From assembly GCA_965153455.1 (NCBI GenBank), contig OZ234496.1, forward strand, positions 15,926,304 through 15,990,303: 64,000 nt of DNA, read 5' to 3'. A program made the translations under genes and the position numbers. Below, piece by piece: positions 34,252 to 46,533 of this stretch (position 1 is the first letter of the stretch; each line of letters opens with the position of its first letter). Origin of the DNA: Sphagnum compactum. Taxonomy: Eukaryota > Bryophyta > Sphagnopsida > Sphagnales. Under the pieces are notes generated by a model, which ran no database searches, was not told the DNA's origin, and saw only the letters and a list, made by a program, of their open reading frames with translations.

Positions 34252-37200
34252 CTATGTGTCTCGTCTTGTCCTGCGACGAATTGCTGCTGGTTCATCCTCT
34301 CCCTCAATCTCCCCTGCTGGCTCTTGACTATCTTCCTCGACAACAGCCTCCTCCTTAGTGGCCACTGCATCATCAGGAACCACAAGATCTTCTTTCTTGA
34401 TCTCCTCCACAGACACCTGTAAACATACCACTCATAAGAAGCCTGGTCTCCAAATCACAATCTGGGTGTAGAAACTGATGCAAATGTGTTTCTAGCAAAT
34501 GCAAAAAAGTTACAAGGAAGACTGGCACTGCACACAAATCATGAAGACACAATCACCTAGCTAACAAGATTTGTAAATAAGAGGAGAGTATTGTGTAGGA
34601 CTTACTACAGGCGGGGATTTCTTTTTCCCGAAAAGGAGGCTGTAGAGCAAGGTAAGAAAGATAATTGGAATGGTTGCTAGAATGCTAAATGTCACCGTTG
34701 CATTCTTCTCACCCTTTGCAAGCAACTCCTGCAAAAGAGCCCACCAAAAAATTATCAGCCAGCAATCTCAACACACACAACTGCATTCAGACTCCACAAT
34801 GCTGCTGTACAAGAGAACATGATGTCTGCAACTGAAGTCTGCAAGATTGATGGAAAATGTGCTTACGTCTATTTGCGACTTGTACTTGGCAAGGAATGGT
34901 AAATCCGCAATCTTGTACAAAACCTCAAACACCTTTGCCTGAGAGACACCAAAAATAACACCCTCAGTCATGTTAGTGGAGAGACCCAAAATTCAGTCAG
35001 ATTTCCTTCCCAGACCAGTCTACTGGATTGGAAGTCCAACACTGCAAGACCAGGGCTGTATGTGAAATGCTTGTAAAATCACAGAAGTTAAATGCTAGAC
35101 TCAGAAATGATCTGTGCACAAATTGCAAGTTCAGAAGTTATCATCTTCCAACATACCTTGATGCCATCCAAAGCTGACAGCTTTCCTGGGTCATCCAACT
35201 TGACTTCTGCTGCCTCTTTCTCCTTCTCTGCATCAAACTTTGGTTTCCATGTTTTCTCTCTGTATTCTGTGGCCGCAGCTTCATCATGAGACACCAAGAC
35301 ATTGTCAAACAAAATGCCATCCTGCATTGTCCAGATCTCAATGCCGATGGCAGCAATAGGCTCAAGGTTGGGCTTCTCCAGTTCAAAGTACTCAGGGTTA
35401 GGGATCTGCTGGGGTGCCCAGATGCCCTGGTATTCAGGGTTGTCAATCAACGGAGCCCTCCATTTGCCCTTGTAAGCTGGGTTCTTCTTAGTTGGACGTG
35501 TCCATTCACCACAACCAGGTGCCTCCTCACACTTGGGGTTGCTGATCTTGGGTGGCTCCCATTCTCCATCTTCTTCATCATCCCAATCCTCAGGCTTGAC
35601 TGCATCTAAGTCATCAACTTCATCTGGCTCGTCATCCAGCCAGCCCTGCAAGTTCAGCAACACATGTGAGTGGGGGGGGGTTGCTGCAACCAGATAGGAT
35701 AGGCATGAGACATTTGGAAAACAAAACCATGAGACTGCAGAGACAATGCTTTGAAGATAGCATTAGTATGAGTGAACTGACATTGCACAACCTCATGATT
35801 GTCCCTAACCAAGTGTCAAAGATACAGAAATATGCATATCGACAATAGGTGGCTATCTATATGAAAAAACAGCAGATTGTAACGAAACCCTTGCAGCTCA
35901 GATTTTCCAGACCTTGCCACACAAAGTGCTGGAACTCATCAAGGATTGCTTATTGCAATTTGCAGAGAGTATCAGTTACACCACTGTAACAATGGACGTT
36001 GGAGAAAACATGTCCAGAACTCTACCAGCAGACCACCAAAAAAACAAGAATGTACATGTAATAGGAACCCTAAAATACCACTTTGAAGGTAACCACTATG
36101 TCAGTCCAAGCCAAGATAAAACAAACATGACTCTCCTCATATGTCAACTTGAGGATTGCGCATTTACCTCTGGCTTCTGAGCGTCCTCATCTTCAATCTC
36201 TCTGGGTGCTTCCTCATCCCAGTCATCAGGCTTCGAAGCTTCAGGATCTGGAATCTTGGCCCGATCATCCCAATCTTCAGGTTTCTTGTCCTCAGGATCT
36301 GGAATCGTTTCTGGAGGAACTACTGTAGGTTCAAAGTCATTGGAAAGTAAATTTGCTGTCTTTTTCTCCTCACCATCAATCAAAATCTTAAGAGTGTGAT
36401 CAGGATAGATGACTGCAGTGTAGACATGGGAGAGCTTATCATTGATTATCATGGGAGGGTTTGTGAGGTGATGCTCCACATATTTTCCAGTTTTAGGGTT
36501 TTTGTGGCGGAAAATAAAGTGCACTTTGTTAGTAGACCCACACTTGTCTGGCCCAAACATGATGGAATATGGGGATTCATTATTGAAATCACTTGGTGTC
36601 CAGCCTGCTGCCTGCAATCGTCAAGTCACATGATCAGCATCATCATTGTGTTCTAATGCCTTCTGGCTTGAGCAAAATGAAAAATCAAAGGGATATTGCA
36701 ACTGGCAAAGCAACCTTATAGATACAGAAACATTAAATAATGCATATTTGACAAGTCCAAAATACCATCATTACAGCACTACAGATTTCATTGCTGAGAT
36801 TGCTTCACAACCTATGCAGTCAGCAACATGCATCATTACTCTGGTTTGAATTTCAAATGACAGCACAGTGCCAACCTACCTGTGGCAGAAGGTACTTCAA
36901 GTAAGCACCACCACATTCTAGTCCTTTCTGTAACCGCAGATCGTACTGAAGCACCACAGTGTTATCTGTGGGATTAACCTCCTCGGGTAGATCAACAGCA
37001 ATGCCATACTTCTTTGCTGGCTGACTTACTAATAAGCCATAATCCTCATGACCCTCACTCTTTTCATACTTCCATTTGCCTGTTCCAGACCAGGACAAGA
37101 CAAAAATGTCAATTGCAGACTCATCAACCCCAAACCCATTTCCAGTTAGAACCTCAGATAGAAGCACTCTCCAAAAAGAGAAACAGTTAGAAATTTTGCA

Positions 37201-38208
37201 GAAAACCAAGAGTAGAGTCCATGCACACAGTCGAGGAACAAAAAAGAAAAACGAGGAGTACACCTACAACTTGAAAGAATTGAGACATAGATTTCTAAAA
37301 TCATTACTGCTGGACACTCTTCTTGAGGCTTAGCACCTAAAATCATGGGTTAACAAGGTTCTCAGTATGTTACCTCCATAGTCACTACTCTGAGAGACAA
37401 TCCAGCGACCATCCCAGTTCTCATCAAAGGAGTCATAAAATATCTGAGAAAAAACACAATAAAATCACCACCTCAGTAGCAGAGGATTACCCAGAAAACT
37501 ATCCAAAAAACAAATGCAATTCACTATCAACATGTTCTCCGACACATAACTAGTGCACGACTTTGCTTGCCCAGTTCTTCCTATCACAACAAAGAATAGA
37601 AGAACTGGCCCAAGAAAGAGAAGCACAATTGCACCTTGATAGAGAAGGCAAAGATGTCCTTCGGATGTCAGATCTTGCCGTGAGTACTACTATTACCACG
37701 AGGCCTTAAAACATTCAACTTCAGCCAAATGAGGACATAAAAAGAACGGTTCTTCAAACCGCTCAAGCATGCCACAAACTTCGCTACCAAAGCAGTGCAC
37801 AATAACTGGAGTCCAGAACAGATCTTCGAAGTCACTGAGAACCGATATGATAAAAGACTGAGATAACAAGCTCGAGAAGAAGTTCTGCCAAGCTAGAGAG
37901 CTTAAGCTCGGGTCAAAAGACCGGAAGTCTAAGGAAAATTCCGGGCTTGCTTTCTTGACATTCTCACAACAGAACCACAGATCAATTACCTACTAAAGAA
38001 CACTCACATCACAGCAAACAAATTCCGAAGTCAGCCACATCCCTCTCAAACCTCAAACCCTACATTACAGCGGAGGACGGGCGGGGGGGGGAGACAAACG
38101 AAAAAAAAAAAAAACACTTACGGTATCCGATAACGAGGCCACGAAGAGCACACCGCAGCAACTCAAAACAACCCCAAAGAGCAGAAGCGATCTCGCAATC
38201 GCCATCAT
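34252..38208 (-). CDS. CNX1: Calnexin, ER membrane lectin chaperone
   Basis: Eight-exon model: 38208-38122, 37443-37374, 37079-36880, 36611-36168, 35645-35157, 34938-34867, 34728-34606, 34416-34252. It encodes 549 residues with consistent phases. Exon 1 encodes a signal peptide. The lectin domain follows ([26 protein letters not shown]). Then comes a P-domain arm (about residues 221-354) with four acidic IPDP..KP.DWD-type repeats followed by four G-W-x-P/NP.Y-type repeats, then a second lectin part. A single transmembrane helix lies at about 465-487, and the cytosolic tail ends in RRRTRRDT, an arginine-rich ER-retention type signal. It binds monoglucosylated N-glycans to help glycoproteins fold. 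An ATG three bases further in (38205) is an alternative start. CCAAT boxes cluster upstream. Confidence 0.97.
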
Positions 38209-38536
38209 CAGCAACCAGAGCCAAGAACAGCGGGATGCAACAAACTCCCCGAACTGTCGATTATCCTCGAATCAAAGCCAAAAAGCCTCAGATTTTTTTC
38301 CAAAAAAAAGGAAGGAAAAAGAAAAGAAAAACAGACTAGATAGTGTGCATGAGCATAATGCGTATCTATCTCCTCTCGCGAAAGAAAGAGAAAAAAGAGA
38401 TCTTAAACCGGCGCGGACTCTCTTCTCTCCTCTTCGTCGGTTTTTCCGTTTCTTCTTCTTTGTGCAGCGAGAGTGCAGTGTGTGCGTTCGTTGTTCTTTC
38501 CTTTTTGTTTCCTCGCGCTGCGAAGAGCAAGAGTTT

Positions 38537-38575
38537 CTCCCCTCTCTCTCTCTCTCTCTCTCTCCCTCCCTTCCT
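38537..38575. repeat. (CT)n tract in the calnexin 5' flank
   Basis: Pyrimidine dinucleotide run (GA on the gene's strand), probably in the 5' UTR or core promoter. It produces artificial Arg/Glu-rich frames. Confidence 0.8.
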
Positions 38576-38600
38576 CCGGGTGGGCTGTTTTCACCCGGAG

Positions 38601-38705
38601 CCAATGGGCTACGCGGCCAGGCGTGGCCACAACCAATAGGGAAGCGAGGTGACCAGTCAGACGGGCTCCCATTGGCTCGCTCATTCTAACTTGCGTTCTC
38701 ATTGG
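38601..38705 (-). promoter_or_regulatory. CCAAT-box array upstream of calnexin
   Basis: Four CCAAT/ATTGG boxes at 38601, 38633, 38671 and 38701, spaced 30-38 bases. A CCACG core (minus strand, at 38622-38626) lies between the first two. CCAAT plus CCACG are the two halves of ER-stress response elements, although the spacing here is not the canonical nine or ten bases. Confidence 0.4.
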
Positions 38706-40044
38706 TGGACTCTAGCCTGTGTCATAAGTACAAGGGTACAAGCACCCGACGGGGAAATACCGGGTCCCTTGTGGGTCAAGTGGAGGGTATACGGGGTACC
38801 CTGAATTGTCAAACTAGGGTACACCAAATTCGCCAGCCTACGGTACCCCAAATTCTCCCATGGTTGAAACTTGGAACCTGAAACCCCTCTCCTCAGGGGC
38901 TGCCAGCCCTGGTGTCCCTAGGTGGGCCCCTAGGAGGTCCCAAACCACCGTTGGATGGGTATCATATTTTCGATATACTTGCCGGATCCGGTTATCAAAA
39001 AATAAATTACAAAAAGGTTCCAGTTCTCATCACTTTTGAATTTTTAAAAAAACTTTTTACACCGAGTCAGGGTATCAATAGTTTTGCGCGAGTATTTGTT
39101 CTTTAAAGAACCTACAAGCTCGGACATTATATATTTTACAAATGTGGTAGAACCTTTGAGGGTTTTTTTTTTGAAAAATCATCGAACCTATGGATAAGGG
39201 TAATTTTGCTTTTGTCCAAATACCTTACCCTAAGGTTAATTCCGTCATTAAATAATCCTCAAAAAAGTGAAATGAAATTCTGTGAAAATATGAAATTGAC
39301 ATGTTGAAAATCATCCTAATTATCATCAGCTACATTCTGAATAATTTCACTATTGATATGGCAATATCATGGGAGATTATGGAAAATTTTATAATTTCAA
39401 TTTTTTTAATTCATCATTGGAAAAAATATATATTCGTTTTTGTCAATGTGGAAATTGATCCTAGGCTATGATAAAGTAGTTATTGGGTATAAGGTTTATG
39501 ATTTATTTAAAGTGGACGTGAAGGTTTATGATTTTCTTAAAGAGGATGTAGTTTTGGATGCAGTTCAAATTTAAGATTGTAATTTTAAATTGTTGATGTT
39601 AGTCAAAATTTTCATGATTTCAATTTTTTTATTCAACATATAATCTAGTTACAGATAGAAAAATATTGTGAAAAACATATTTCAAAACAAATCATAAGTT
39701 TGTTATGTCACATTTTACCTTAATGTACAATGAGTTAAACCATGTTGTAATTTGTAATCAACAAAAGGGATGAAAAATTACAATTTTTAATCCTAAAGTT
39801 TGACTTGCATCACCTTTACAATTTTTAATTTTGAAATTCGATTTGCATCACCGTTGTAAATGTAAATGATTTGTTCGATTCATAACAAAATTTGTAACAC
39901 ATGTTTCTTCATAAGAAGGCTTCTGGGCACAACACAATTCGAAAAACAAAAGACTTGGCACTAAAAATTTAAAATTGCATTAACACATGATTGAATTGAC
40001 AAACAATCACATAATCATAACAAGTAGACATGAAAAATGTAAGA
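38706..40044. other. AT-rich intergenic DNA
   Basis: No gene, RNA or clear repeat boundary recognised. Confidence 0.4.
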
Positions 40045-40527
40045 TCCTCAAATTGAACACCTTTAACCTTAAAAATGAACATGGCAAATTTTAAACTTTT
40101 GAATTAAACATCCCAAACTGTGTAATTTAATTTAAATCCCACAAATTGAACACCCCAAACCCTCAAATTGAACATGACAAATTTTAACCTTCAAATTGGA
40201 CACCCTAAACCCTGATATTGGACGCAACAAACCTAGAACCTTCAAATTGGATGTCTCAAACCCTAAATTTCAACGTGGCAAACCTAAAACCTTCAAATTA
40301 AAAATCGCAAACCCTAAAATTAGACATGGCAAACTTGGGACCTTGAAATTGAACACCCCATACTTTGAAATTGGACATGACGAACCTAAAATCCCTTAAA
40401 TTAAACAACCCATACCTAAAAATTGAACATTATATGCCTAAAACATTAAAATTAAACACCCAACACCATGAAATTAAACATGGAAAACTTAAAATCCCAC
40501 AAATTGGACACCCCATACCCTAAACCA
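40045..40527 (+). repeat. 51-bp minisatellite, about nine degenerate copies
   Basis: Successive units each resemble 'accctNaaattggacatg' followed by 'gcaaacctaaaaccttcaaattgaacaccccaa'. Four adjacent units between about 40201 and 40408 are almost exactly 51 bases; outer ones carry small indels. Because 51 is 17 codons, a frame stays open across the array and gives a 17-residue periodic peptide. I treat that as a by-product. Confidence 0.8.
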
Positions 40528-41239
40528 AAATAAACAAAAAATGCAACATAGATTGAAAAAGATTGTGCATGAAATACACCTAATGAAAACTAAGACTAAT
40601 TTGGTAGCTTAGTTGTTTGATAATCGTTGTTAAATTAGTACAAAAACAAAACCACTCCATAGTACCTTAAGGTAGTTCAAAAATAACAACAATAGAAGAA
40701 AAATTGAATCTCACCTTAAAATTAGACTTGCACACAAAACTTTAAGGTTCCAACATTATAAAAGAATGGAACACACAACTTTATTGAATTCTAGAAACAA
40801 CTATTCTTATAGCAAATTATAAACAAGATGCATCCTTGCCATTGATGCCAAGACAATCTAAACACCAACTTACATTCAAGGGAAAGTGAAATTAGATTGA
40901 TAGCTTATTTGTTTGATAACCTCTATCACACAAATTGAGAGAAAAAGTGCATGAAACAGACCTATTAAAACCTAAGATTACTCTAATCGCATAGTTGTTT
41001 GATAATTGCTACCAAATCAATATAGAGACAAAATAACTTTGCAGTACCTTGAAGCAACTCAAAAATAATAGCAACAAAAAAAGAATTTGATCTATAGAAA
41101 AAGAAACTAAAATAAACCTAATAATTATTTGATAATTGTTGCCAAATCATTATACACACGTACAATGTGACAATGGACAATAAGGCACTTTGGAGGCAAT
41201 GAGAGCAATGATTATTGCACCAAGGTGCAACTAGAGGGA

Positions 41240-41960
41240 AAAAAAAATTGGCATCCTAAAACACATGAAGAAGACAACAAGCATGGGAAGGATGAAGGGG
41301 ATGATGATGGGCACTAAGGAATGATGATGGGCATCAAGAAGGATGTCAAGGATTGCTAGGAAGGACAATGGAGGGCACCAAGGAGGATGCCAAGGATTGC
41401 TAGGAAGGACAATGGAGGGCACAAAAAAAAGGATGCAAGAAGGACAATGGGGCATCAAAAAGGATGTTGGAAAAGATATATATATTTGGTTTATTTAAAT
41501 GATAGGGACATTGTGAACCATGACAAGGATGACATCAATGCAAAGAGTGCCAAGAAAAACAACAAGAACCATAACGTGCACTAGTAAGGACAATAGGGAA
41601 CATGAAAAGGAACAATGGGGATATCAAGATGGTCATTTTTAAAAAAAATTGAGAGACCAAGAACGTTCTTAGGTAAGCACAACAAGGAATGGTAAGGACA
41701 ATAGCGAGCATTAAGGAGGACAACGTGAAGCACTGAAAGGAATAACAAGGCCATTGGGAAGGACATTGAATTTTTTTTACAAATGATTTCAAACAAAGGG
41801 AAGGATGATGGGTGCCACTACCCAAAGGGATATCAAGGGCACCAAAAAGGACATTGGGCACATGGGGAAGGACATCAAACATGCCAAGAACATTGACCAC
41901 ACCATAAAAGATGATAGTTGCATTGAAAAAAATGACAAGCTTGTCAACACAAAAGAAATC
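41240..41960. repeat. Degenerate satellite of about 44 bp rich in GGACAATGG
   Basis: The clearest pair is at about 41337-41425, where 'ggatgtcaaggattgctag' plus 'gaaggacaatggagggcac' is repeated at a 44-base offset. Looser copies of 'aggacaatNgg..at.aag' continue to about 41960. Minus-strand frames across it are Pro/Ile/Leu-rich and repetitive, and probably not genes. Confidence 0.6.
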
Positions 41961-43670
41961 CAAATATTCGCCGAACAAAAAAAATGGTTAAAGGTAATTA
42001 ATGGAGGTAAAAAACTACTACATGTCAAAAGATTAAAAAGGATTAAAGGATGGGTGTATTTATAATAAAAATAATTGAAGTAATTGTTACGTGCAATGAA
42101 AAATTATACCTCTGTTACTTTGAAGAACCACTATTAATTGTATTTGATGAATTTATTTTTCATCTTTTGGAATGGTGTTTCTTTACTTGTGAAATTGGAA
42201 TCCCATGAATTTGGAATCATTTTATTGTGTCATTTTACATTAAGAAGACACTTTTTGACTAATTCTTTTCAACACACTTAAAAAATTGAATGCCTTTTTT
42301 CGTTATTCAAACCTTCACCAAATGTTTTCAAATTTGTTGTAAACTTTAATATAAATCATAGAGAAGGCCACATATGTTGGGCCACAATGAACCAACACCC
42401 ACCAACATACCATGAAGGATGGATGGCAAATGGTTAGGAAACAATTTTCTATTGGGTTTTAATTCCTTAGTTAACCATGGTAGTTACTTTAGTTGTTTTT
42501 TTAAACTACCTACCTAATAACAACCCAAAAGCACGTTGTTAATAGGTAGGTAATCAAAAAAGTTCTACCTATGTATAAACCATTTACTTACCTAATAGAT
42601 ATTTATTTTCCTAATTATTTGCCTACATATGAAACCTATTTCTTATAGAATTGGTCATCAAGGTGAAACCATATACTAACTCAACTAAGGTTTTTCCATA
42701 AGTGAGTAATAACAAGCATCCATTGGATGGTGCACACTAATAGGTGTTGGTTCACTATGGTCCATATGTTGAACCATTCAAAAATTCCATTTAATTTTGC
42801 ATGGTGATTTTATATTTGATTACGATGTTCAAATATCTTTAATGACTAATATAATTCAAAATTTATGATCATGGTTAAAAACAAAGTTGTAAGATTGATT
42901 ATAATCCAAGTCTTGATTAAAAAAAAAAATTAATTATAGTATGGGTCATATGTGGTCTCAATATTAATATCCAATCTAAGAAATTGTATAAAAACTATCA
43001 AATTTGGTATTTTAAACGAATGTAAAATGTCACATGTCAAATGCAATCCTTGAAAAGGACTCAATGCATGGCTTGACTAGCTACTTTTATTGTGACTAGA
43101 CCTAGATGTCCTTGAAGGTCCGGGATGTCCCATGAAACATCCATGTTTGTACTATATTTAAAGTTTCCTAGTTTTGTTGTGATAAAACACAACAATAACA
43201 AGAAAGGTAAAATGAATGGAGGTAGTTTTCATTAAAAATTCCATGGGGAAAATACTTGGGTGTATTTTCAAATCTTTTGAAAATTTAAGGTGCATATGAT
43301 AAGATCATTAAACTTACCCCATTCACACACCATTTTAAAGTCCTTATTGGATTATGAATTTCAAAAGCAATTTGAGTGCTTTTAATGGCCAAACTATGCA
43401 AATTCGAAAACAATTTTTTTTAAGGGGGACATTTAGTGTAAAGTTTGGAATCTAAATGTATCAAATGACCATTTTCAGGGAGGGTATTAGATAATTGTCC
43501 AAACTATTTTTTATCACCCTATTATTATCTAATTTTGTAATGTATACATATTAAAGCCACCTTATATTAATATAATCCATTATTTCATATTATTACACAC
43601 CCTATGTTATAATTAAATTGATTATTTGAATAAAATGTACCTTATTTTCTAACTAATTAAGTTATAATGA
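41961..43670. other. AT-rich intergenic DNA with one foldback
   Basis: A near-perfect inverted repeat (42506-42524 against 42535-42553, 10-base loop) lies in it. No gene recognised. Confidence 0.45.
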
Positions 43671-44472
43671 TGCGCTCCCAAGCTCCTTGATAGACTCAAG
43701 AAGAGTCTAAGGTAGTGAACAACGAAAATGTTAGGAGTTCAAGGCACGCTCCTAGCTCTCAGCACTTCAAAGGTGTAGAGGGGCGTGTTGAGGCTCCGGG
43801 ATGGGACTAGGAAGAGTGATAAACATTCTAATTACTCACTCGAATCTACATCAAACCAACCAACAAGTTGGTTAAAACACTGTTTGGAACACCTTTGGTG
43901 CTAGGACAAGCCACGGGCGACTTTGGACTCACAAGACTCACCACAACCCGGACTCAGGGGAAGCCACCACCTTCCCCCATATAATATTCTCTGCATCTCT
44001 CCGCGGCGCCTACATCCGAATGGCTTTTTTTGTCTCAGGACTCCCAGGGAGGAGTCCCAAAACTGCCAAGGTTTGGACTCCCACAACTTTGTGGGACTAT
44101 AACTCTTTGCTCAGACCTCCAATCGGGATGAAGTCTAAAACAAAGTGTAGCTTTCGTTGAGAGCTTTCCAACGGTGTGTCGCACTCCACTTGCACGCACA
44201 GGAGTTGGGTCGATTCCTGACTTTTTGTGGTTGGGAGTCAAATTGTCAATTTGACTCCCGACCTTTCTTTTTGCCATAACTTGTGCTACAAATGTCCAAA
44301 TGGGTCATGCGAGCCTATTTTAGACATCTACACTTGAATAGCTTTTCAATGATATAAAGAACTCTTCAATGCAAGGTGTTTTGACCCCTGTAATTGCTCT
44401 CTAAAGTTTTGGGAGCCATTTTGGGAGTGTGAGTCTTCATCCTCACACTCTCTCAAGATTGGGGTTGCAACA
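43671..44472 (-). mobile_element. 3' LTR of a Ty3/gypsy chromodomain retroelement
   Basis: On the minus strand this 802-base segment starts TGTTGCAACCCC and ends GGGAGCGCA, the TG...CA ends expected of an LTR. It is preceded by the polypurine tract GTGGGGGAGAG (44483-44473), as at a 3' LTR. The integrase C-terminal chromodomain of the same orientation lies about 870 bases upstream. The partner 5' LTR is not in the window. Confidence 0.6.
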
Positions 44473-44483
44473 CTCTCCCCCAC
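44473..44483 (-). other. Polypurine tract of the chromodomain retroelement
   Basis: GTGGGGGAGAG on the minus strand, abutting the LTR start. It would prime plus-strand DNA synthesis in an active element. Confidence 0.55.
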
Positions 44484-45312
44484 TAGAAGAAAAGGTCAAT
44501 GTTTTCATTGACACTTAGAATTTTTTTCCACAATGCAATTGCTTTCTTTTGAATCCTTGGCCATCAATTGCCGACTTTTGCGGCAGAACTTTGCCTCAAG
44601 CTAACTTAGGCGTCCCCAAGTTTCCAACATTTTCTTGGCAAGTCCAAGAGGGTCTCATAAAAACCCTTAACGTTTGCTCCGTCAAAAAACCTAAACTAGC
44701 CTAATTAACAAAGCCCTCATTTGGTATTCCATCCTTTCCCTCATGAGGAACCCAAGTCAAATATAATCTTGACCTAAGCTACTTGACATGACTCCTTTCC
44801 CACCCTGCGCCTTGATCACAACAATCAAGCCTTAACTAAAGGTATGTTTATCAAGGTACCAGAAGCGACATTTGGGTTTTGCGAAAAGTCGAAGTCCCAA
44901 ACTACGTGATTATAGTATGCGAACGGGGTCATGACTTCTCACGTTGGTCGCCACTACCAACCAACCCTTTGGGATGCACCTTAAGCATGTGCATGTCCCC
45001 ACAAGCTCACCTTGTTTGCCTCCTCTTTTGGGGCCAATTTTTTCTCTTAATCCCAATGTGGGAGTCTGATTTTGATTTGGGCTTACGCAAGAAAGTTCCA
45101 TTTGTCCAATGCCACTTGACAACCCTATTTGCACTACTCATTATGTTCATGATACAATCTCTTTGGAATTTTTTAGCCTTTATTTCACTTGCAACTTGAT
45201 GTGGTACATTTATGTGACTACCTGCCCCACTAAAAGAAAGGTGATGTCCTCATCACATTCTATGTCTCTTTTGTTTCTTTGCCGATCTACTGTGGAATTT
45301 TTTTATGGCTTC

Positions 45313-45541
45313 TTAGGCATGCTCCATATCGGATTCATTCACCCAAGATGCCTCTATTAGATGATATCCTTTCCACTTAAATAAGTATTCCCGTTCTCGT
45401 CCTCTTAGTTGCCTTGACTTGAGCACGGCCTCCACTTCAAATTCTTGTTCATTATGAACCAAATCTGGTGGGGGCCTTGAATTGTGCTCGCGATTAGGCC
45501 TTGAGGCATCGTGAGCGACTTGGCTTAATGATAAATTAGTG
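45313..45541 (-). pseudogene. Integrase C-terminal fragment with chromodomain (Ty3/gypsy)
   Basis: Minus-strand reading contains SRPPPDLVHNEQEFEVEAVL, a linker, then LFKWKGYHLIEASWVNESD, the conserved start and core of a chromodomain as found at the end of integrases of chromodomain-bearing Ty3/gypsy elements. The frame is interrupted by a stop just after the chromodomain. It is cut at about 45541, where the LTR of a second element begins, so the rest of pol is absent. Confidence 0.75.
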
Positions 45542-45554
45542 TAACAAAAAAAAA

Positions 45555-46533
45555 TGGGCTTACTAAGTTCCCAACAGAACACATTAACTATACATCAACA
45601 ACCCAACATCAGTTGTATATGCAAAGTTCACAGCTTCAAAAATTTATCCATCAAATTTCCAATGGTACATAATTATGAAGGATGGATGTTCCATGATTAT
45701 CAAATCTACTAGATATAGGTCTACCGGGGTCAGACCATTCTGATTTCACTCTTTTGAACATCACAAATCCCACATTGGAAATTGCCATTAAATCCCTTAT
45801 AGACAACAAATTTACACTTCAAGAAAATACATAAAGATCAATCGTAGAATATTGATGTCCCCACTCATTCTACAAAATGGAATTAAGAAGTTTAACAAAT
45901 GTTACTTCAAGACCCACATTGGAATAATTTTACAAAACCTAAATGAATAATTCAAACACACATTTGGAGGTCTTACACTGTTGGGTACTGCTCATTCACA
46001 ATGCTCATTCACACATGCTCCTTTGCCAATGGGTTGCTCACAAAATCCTTATATCCTTCATCATTCTTTTGATCATTGACCTACGTTTGTAAAGATACCC
46101 AACTTCTTTCTAAGAGGTCAACTGCGTAGTGGAAAGAACAATAATAACCTTTAAAAAAAAAACCAATACCTACTTATCTCGGGCATTCATCCCTTCATCA
46201 TAATTTAAAAATGTCTCAACCATTCTGAATGCAAACTCTACAACACACAATCCACATAAAACCAATCAGTGTGTTATTTAGCTTCAAATCTCGCATCCCC
46301 TTGGTAGTTGCATTGCCTCCCCTACTCCACAGCTCGTAGCATTTTCCTCCATGCAAAAATGAAACAACAAACATTATACTAATCCCTAAACTCTTGCACA
46401 AATTTGGAAACAAGCTTATCATCACATCAAGGCTTCCTTCATGAAACTTTTCTATGAATAACAAAATGACAAAATAGAAGACAGTTTTCGACGCCATGAC
46501 TTTGATAGAGATCAGTTTGTCCACATAGTAACC
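45555..46533 (-). mobile_element. LTR retroelement B, 3' LTR copy
   Basis: About 980 bases closely resembling 50790-51869, apart from a deletion of roughly 90 bases. Shared landmarks include 'tatatgcaaagttca', 'tttatccatcaaatttcca', 'cccacattggaaattgcca' and 'gtccacatagtaacc'. With the internal gag/protease on the minus strand, this is the downstream (3') LTR. It contains a minus-strand open frame (46216-46524) similar to one in the other LTR. Confidence 0.75.

Noticed and set aside
38272-38702. Overlapping long frames upstream of calnexin
   Set aside because: They cross the (CT)n tract and CCAAT array and have no domain; this is the promoter and 5' leader of calnexin.
40196-40399. 67-codon frame with periodic Asn-Pro-Lys repeats
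   Set aside because: It is a by-product of the 51-bp minisatellite, whose period is a multiple of three. No start context or splice partners.
40045-40527. Possible CRISPR-like array
   Set aside because: Units are contiguous degenerate repeats without unique spacers, and the genome is a plant nuclear genome.
41535-42028. Hydrophobic Pro/Ile-rich minus-strand frames resembling membrane proteins
   Set aside because: They translate the degenerate GGACAATGG satellite and are internally repetitive, with no conserved features.
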